In this document: piece after piece, positions 16,689 to 19,527 of the stretch
Position numbering within the stretch: the first letter of the stretch is position 1
How the letters are laid out: each line of letters begins with the position of its first letter
DNA from: Syntrophorhabdaceae bacterium PtaU1.Bin034
GTDB taxonomy: Bacteria; Desulfobacterota_G; Syntrophorhabdia; Syntrophorhabdales; WCHB1-27
Assembly (NCBI GenBank): GCA_002067405.1
Contig: MVRP01000065.1
Span: 1 to 19,527, forward strand
Length of the DNA: 19,527 nt
Direction: 5' to 3'
Notes under the pieces: generated by a model
Told to the model about the DNA's origin: nothing
Databases searched by the model: none
What the model saw: only the letters and a program-made list of their open reading frames with translations
Position numbers and translations under genes: made by a program

Positions 16689-17486
16689 TCAGTAACACCG
16701 CCTTCTCAGCACGCCTGCCGCTATTCCCGCGACTGCTCCGATGCCTGCCATTGTAAAGAGAACACGAGCGAGCGGGGGAAGAGGGCGAAAAAACGAGGCC
16801 GCCCGGGCCAGGCCATACATGGCCGGCATCTCATGAAAGAAATCCTTTTTCGCACCATTGCCGGCAAAATCCAGCGTATCGTAAAGCTCGCCCAGACCGC
16901 GCATTATCGGGATGATTTCCTTTTCGCTTTGCCCCACTGACCCGCGCTTCATTGTCAGGACTTCCGCCAGCGCCCGGTAGAGCGTGTCATAATCATTCGA
17001 CAATAGCGACCTGAAGGCCACGTTACCGTCGAGATCAATAATATAAGCGGCATTGGTCTTGCTGTCGAGCGAACGGTGCAGGGTCCCCTCGATGTCGTCA
17101 ACCGCAACCTGCCAGGGAATCCTGTCCCTTTCCTTATAAATCCGTCCGTTCACAAGCTTTTCGCGAAAGTTTTTTGGCTGCGGGTACCGCTCGCCCGGAT
17201 GGGCTTCCCTGATATAGAGGGTGATAAATTCAACATCTTCTCCAAATTCCTTGTAAAGTCTTTTGAGAACCGGCCCGGCACTCGCGGTCATCGGTGAGGT
17301 GACCGATCCCAAGGTGATGAGCACCGGTCTTTTCCCCACAAATTCGCTCTTCCGGACCCTTCCGCCATCCGTTGTCTCAAGATCGAATGCAGGGAAGGGA
17401 TCACCGGGAGCAGGTCCTGCTCTGAAGCCCAACTCTTCTTTCAACACCTCTCGCCTGAAATGATCGTACCGATACGCGACCGCCAT
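16689..17486 (-). CDS. Deiodinase-like thioredoxin-fold protein lacking the Sec/Cys
   Basis: The 265-aa protein resembles the iodothyronine-deiodinase/AhpC-TSA group of the thioredoxin superfamily. An N-terminal ~28 residues precede PGDPFPAFDLETTDGG, then VGKRPVLITLGSVTSP, then VEFITLYIREAHPGERYPQP, the last being the deiodinase-type Y-I-x-E-A-H motif. At the position of the catalytic Sec/Cys (GSxT-U/C-P) there is Ser64, codon TCA at 17297-17295. The only Cys in the whole protein is the next-to-last residue. A C-terminal hydrophobic segment (VLFTMAGIGAVAGIAAGVL) followed by RRR looks like a membrane anchor. The start ATG has a perfect GGAGGTG five bases upstream. It shares an operon with the SDR downstream. 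Either it is a non-redox adaptor or enzyme, or its activity has been lost. Confidence 0.8.
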   Translation of the reverse strand: MAVAYRYDHFRREVLKEELGFRAGPAPGDPFPAFDLETTDGGRVRKSEFVGKRPVLITLGSVTSPMTASAGPVLKRLYKEFGEDVEFITLYIREAHPGERYPQPKNFREKLVNGRIYKERDRIPWQVAVDDIEGTLHRSLDSKTNAAYIIDLDGNVAFRSLLSNDYDTLYRALAEVLTMKRGSVGQSEKEIIPIMRGLGELYDTLDFAGNGAKKDFFHEMPAMYGLARAASFFRPLPPLARVLFTMAGIGAVAGIAAGVLRRRCY

Positions 17487-17715
17487 CAGCGCACCTCCGT
17501 GACGTACTGTGTACCATGAAACTATGTATTGCCGGGAGGGGGTTCAAGAGCATCCATTCATCCGACCGATGCAGGTTACACACGGGACGCGGTGGTCGCC
17601 ATTCTTGACGGCTTTATGCGGAGAGGATCGCCTATTTGGCGCTGCTGCTCATATGGCCGCAAAAATCCCCCCCACGGGCCGGAGGGCCTAATAATAAGGA
17701 TATATGTGAGTATTC

Positions 17716-18108
17716 TTACATCTCTATCGTATATGCGATGACGGCGAATGCAGCGCCCCGCGGGTCCTGCAACACGGCGAATCTTCCTACTTTAGGTATA
17801 CCCATGGGAGGGACCAGGAGCTTCGCTCCCAGCTGCTCCGCCTTTTTTGCCGTTGCATCCACATCATCAACCGTTATGTAAACGCCCCAATGAGGAGGCA
17901 CGCCTTCGGCGGAAGGCGGCGTCTTCATTATACCGCCCACTCCTTCCTCGCCTACCTTCAACACCCAGTAGGTCTCTCCTTCTTCCATGGGGAACTCCTG
18001 TACGGTCCATCCCAGCAATTCGGTGTAAAATTTTTTCGCACCCTCCACGTCGTCGGTCATCAGTTCGTGCCAGCTAAACATACCCTGACGTTTGAAGCGG
18101 TCGTCCAT
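17716..18108 (-). CDS. VOC family protein (glyoxalase/bleomycin-resistance fold)
   Basis: This 130-aa single-domain vicinal-oxygen-chelate protein has the characteristic opening GMFSWHELMTDDVEGAKKFY, then LLGWTVQEF, GGIMKTPP, HWGVYITVDDVDATAKKAEQ and the closing FAVLQDPRGAAFAVIAY. His19 (or nearby) and a late acidic residue are the possible metal ligands, but most family members of this form have no proven reaction. The ATG at 18108 is preceded by GAGGAGG, which decides it against the TTG at 18123. It is monocistronic in appearance: 230 bases to the next minus-strand gene downstream and about 160 from the GlsB-type gene upstream. The function cannot be assigned beyond the fold. Confidence 0.88.
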   Translation of the reverse strand: MDDRFKRQGMFSWHELMTDDVEGAKKFYTELLGWTVQEFPMEEGETYWVLKVGEEGVGGIMKTPPSAEGVPPHWGVYITVDDVDATAKKAEQLGAKLLVPPMGIPKVGRFAVLQDPRGAAFAVIAYTIEM

Positions 18109-18269
18109 CTTAGCCCTCCTCAAGATTTTGCGGGATCACGAACTGCACACGAAGAGAGAGATCACGTGTTGGACCGGTTCTTGCGAAGCCCCGTAAAGAG
18201 CCATGTGCAAGCGTATCCCATCTTCCGGCAATGCACCCATTTTTTTACCCGGAGTGCGCTTGACGTCCC

Positions 18270-18530
18270 TTACACCTCCCGGCGTCTCCTGCCAATGATC
18301 AACCTGTAAAGAAACAGGAGTATCATTGCACCGATGACCGAGGCAATAAATCCTGCCCCCTCGCCCGACCTGTACCATCCCATCGCCTGCCCGGCATATG
18401 TGGCAATAAGCGCGCCGACGATGCCAAGAATGGTGGTAACGATAAGCCCCGCAGGGTCTCTCCCCGGCATAAGGAACCTGGCGACAAGACCGACGATAAA
18501 ACCGATGATGATCGACCAAATTATATGCAC
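18270..18530 (-). CDS. GlsB/YeaQ/YmgE family small membrane protein
   Basis: This 86-aa inner-membrane protein has three hydrophobic helices: MHIIWSIIIGFIVGLVARFL, GLIVTTILGIVGALIATYAG and FIASVIGAMILLFLYRLII. The conserved family pieces are ARFLMPGRDPAGLIVTTILG and a Gly-rich third helix, with a basic tail RRRREV. The start codon is GTG, preceded by the near-perfect ribosome site AAAGGAGGT five bases upstream, so translation should be strong. Family members (Transgly_assoc) are linked to general stress responses in enterobacteria; the biochemical role is unknown. Confidence 0.92.
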   Translation of the reverse strand: MHIIWSIIIGFIVGLVARFLMPGRDPAGLIVTTILGIVGALIATYAGQAMGWYRSGEGAGFIASVIGAMILLFLYRLIIGRRRREV

Positions 18531-18573
18531 GGTTACCTCCTTTCTTCTCTTCTTCCCTGGACCTTATTTGAAG

Positions 18574-18602
18574 ACCTTAGGCACGATGGCTTCTGAAGTC
18601 AA
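18574..18602 (-). promoter_or_regulatory. Candidate promoter for the GlsB-type gene
   Basis: On the minus strand TTGACT (18602-18597) and TAAGGT (18579-18574) are 17 bases apart, with the gene start 44 bases further on. The -35 is strong (5/6) and the -10 poor (3/6), as for promoters needing an activator. The region 18531-18701 separates this gene from the aminotransferase and shows no clear terminator. Confidence 0.35.
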
Positions 18603-18701
18603 GAGGTGGAGATGCAGGCAGACCGCGAGCCCTGCCGCCCTTCGCCCGAAACAGATTGGTATCGAATTTCCGGGCTTAAGTCCCGATAATCCTGAAAACC
18701 C

Positions 18702-19527
18702 TTACTGCCGGTATTCCTTCAGGAACTCGGCAAGGTGGGCGGCGACGAGCTTGATCTCCTCGACGCCGGGCAGAAAAACAACACGAAAATGGTCGGGCGC
18801 GGGCCAGTTAAACCCTGTTCCCTGGACCATGAGCACTTTCTTCTCAAGAAGGAAATCAAGGAGGAACTTCTGATCGTCATTGATATTGTAGCGTTTCACG
18901 TCTATTTTGGGGAAGATGTAAAGCGCGCCCATGGGTTTCACGCAGCTTATTCCGGGAACGGCGCTAAAAGCTTCGTAGGCCGCCGCCCTCTGTTCGTACA
19001 ATCGGCCGCCGGGAGAGATCAGCTCCGTGAGGCTCTGGTAGCCGCCGATGGCTGTTTGAATGGCCAACTGGGCGGCCATGTTGCCGCACATCCTCATGTT
19101 CGCGAGCACGTCCAGACCCTCGGTCATGTAGTCCTTCGCCAGGGCCTTCTTTCCGCTCACGATCATCCATCCCGCACGCAGCCCCGGAATGCGGTGGGAC
19201 TTCGACAAGCCGCCGAAGGTGACGAACACGATATCCGACGAGAGTGACGAGAGAGGAATATGCCTTGCGCCGTCATAGAGGATCCGGTCGTAGATCTCAT
19301 CCGCAAATATCATGAGCCCGTGGCGTTCAGCCATTTCCACGATCTTGACGAGTACGTCTTTCGGATAGACCGCGCCCGTGGGGTTGTTGGGGTTGATGAC
19401 CACGATCCCTCTGGTCTTGCTCGTGATCTTGGCCTCCATGTCCTTGAGATCCGGGACCCAGTCCGACGCCTCGTCGCACAGGTAATGGACCGTTTTCCCG
19501 CCGGACAGATTCACGGCAGCGGTCCAG
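18702..19527 (-). CDS. alaA: Alanine transaminase AlaA-type, 5' end outside window
   Basis: A PLP-dependent class I aminotransferase; the reading frame continues through the right edge (WTAAVNLSGG), so the N-terminal third is missing. About 274 residues are seen. Features are INPNNPTGAVY, FADEIYDRILYD (PLP-ring Asp and Tyr), the Schiff-base lysine in GLSKSHRIPGLRAGW, ISPGGRLYEQR, SCVKPMGALYIFPKID, NDDQKFLLDFLLEKKVLMVQGTGF and a C-terminal EFLKEYRQ. From memory this is very close to E. coli AlaA (YfbQ), which makes alanine from pyruvate and glutamate, closer than to aspartate transaminases. The gene ends at 18702 with about 170 bases before the next minus-strand gene. The symbol rests on this similarity. 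Confidence 0.9.
   Translation of the reverse strand, partial: WTAAVNLSGGKTVHYLCDEASDWVPDLKDMEAKITSKTRGIVVINPNNPTGAVYPKDVLVKIVEMAERHGLMIFADEIYDRILYDGARHIPLSSLSSDIVFVTFGGLSKSHRIPGLRAGWMIVSGKKALAKDYMTEGLDVLANMRMCGNMAAQLAIQTAIGGYQSLTELISPGGRLYEQRAAAYEAFSAVPGISCVKPMGALYIFPKIDVKRYNINDDQKFLLDFLLEKKVLMVQGTGFNWPAPDHFRVVFLPGVEEIKLVAAHLAEFLKEYRQ

Noticed and set aside
16032..16940. Plus-strand open frame of 302 codons opposite the SDR and deiodinase-like genes
   Set aside because: It spans two well-supported genes on the other strand and shows no domain; high GC at third codon positions explains its length.
17640..17715. Possible terminator GGCC-CTCC-GGCC after the VOC gene
   Set aside because: The stem is only four base pairs and the T-run comes ten or more bases later, after a G-run, so it does not look like a rho-independent terminator.
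18672..18690. Near-palindrome GGGCTTAAGTCCC downstream of the aminotransferase
   Set aside because: Central pairs mismatch and no U-run follows, so I do not call it a terminator or operator.

Overview
The window is a chromosomal stretch of a GC-rich, probably anaerobic bacterium. The gene types suggest a deltaproteobacterium (Desulfobacterota, perhaps near Syntrophorhabdus or another syntroph). They include a short-form ThiC, multi-PAS hybrid histidine kinases with an '[12 protein letters not shown]' H-box, an AlaA-type aminotransferase, and a thiolase/DUF35 pair like those used in anaerobic acyl-CoA or side-chain degradation. The organism guess is inference. No rRNA, tRNA, CRISPR array, phage genes or complete mobile element is visible. 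The only mobile-element trace is the C-terminal half of an IS110-family transposase cut by the left edge.

Layout, left to right: (1) 1-596, transposase 3' end and a short non-coding tail holding an imperfect 33-36 bp direct repeat. (2) 597-2839, minus-strand thiD-thiC pair for the pyrimidine half of thiamine. (3) 3051-11037, plus-strand signalling and envelope block: a PAS-PAS-GAF-PAS-PAS hybrid histidine kinase, an MltD-like lytic transglycosylase, and a second PASx4 hybrid kinase. Neither kinase has a DNA-binding output gene beside it. (4) 11038-11595, a 558-base gene-free stretch whose middle (about 11264-11479) is packed with perfect or near-perfect inverted repeats. This is the strongest unexplained structure in the window. 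(5) 11596-14170, mixed small genes: MaoC-like hydratase, a lipoprotein in an AT-rich pocket, a 4-oxalocrotonate tautomerase-type protein, and an HdeD/DUF308 membrane protein. (6) 14295-17486, acyl-CoA and redox-like genes: thiolase-like protein plus DUF35 partner (1-nt gap), then, convergent and overlapping by 10 nt, an SDR and a deiodinase-like thioredoxin-fold protein. (7) 17716-19527, minus-strand VOC protein, GlsB/YeaQ-type small membrane protein, and an AlaA-type aminotransferase running off the right edge.

How they may work together: thiD/thiC form one pathway step pair. The thiolase/DUF35 pair, possibly with the MaoC hydratase and SDR, could form part of a chain-shortening module acting on a CoA ester. 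The two kinases probably phosphorylate distant partners. The points most worth a second look are the palindrome-rich intergenic element, the deiodinase-like protein with serine at the Sec/Cys position, the thiolase-fold protein lacking the usual nucleophile cysteine, and the cysteine-rich GAF domain in the first kinase.
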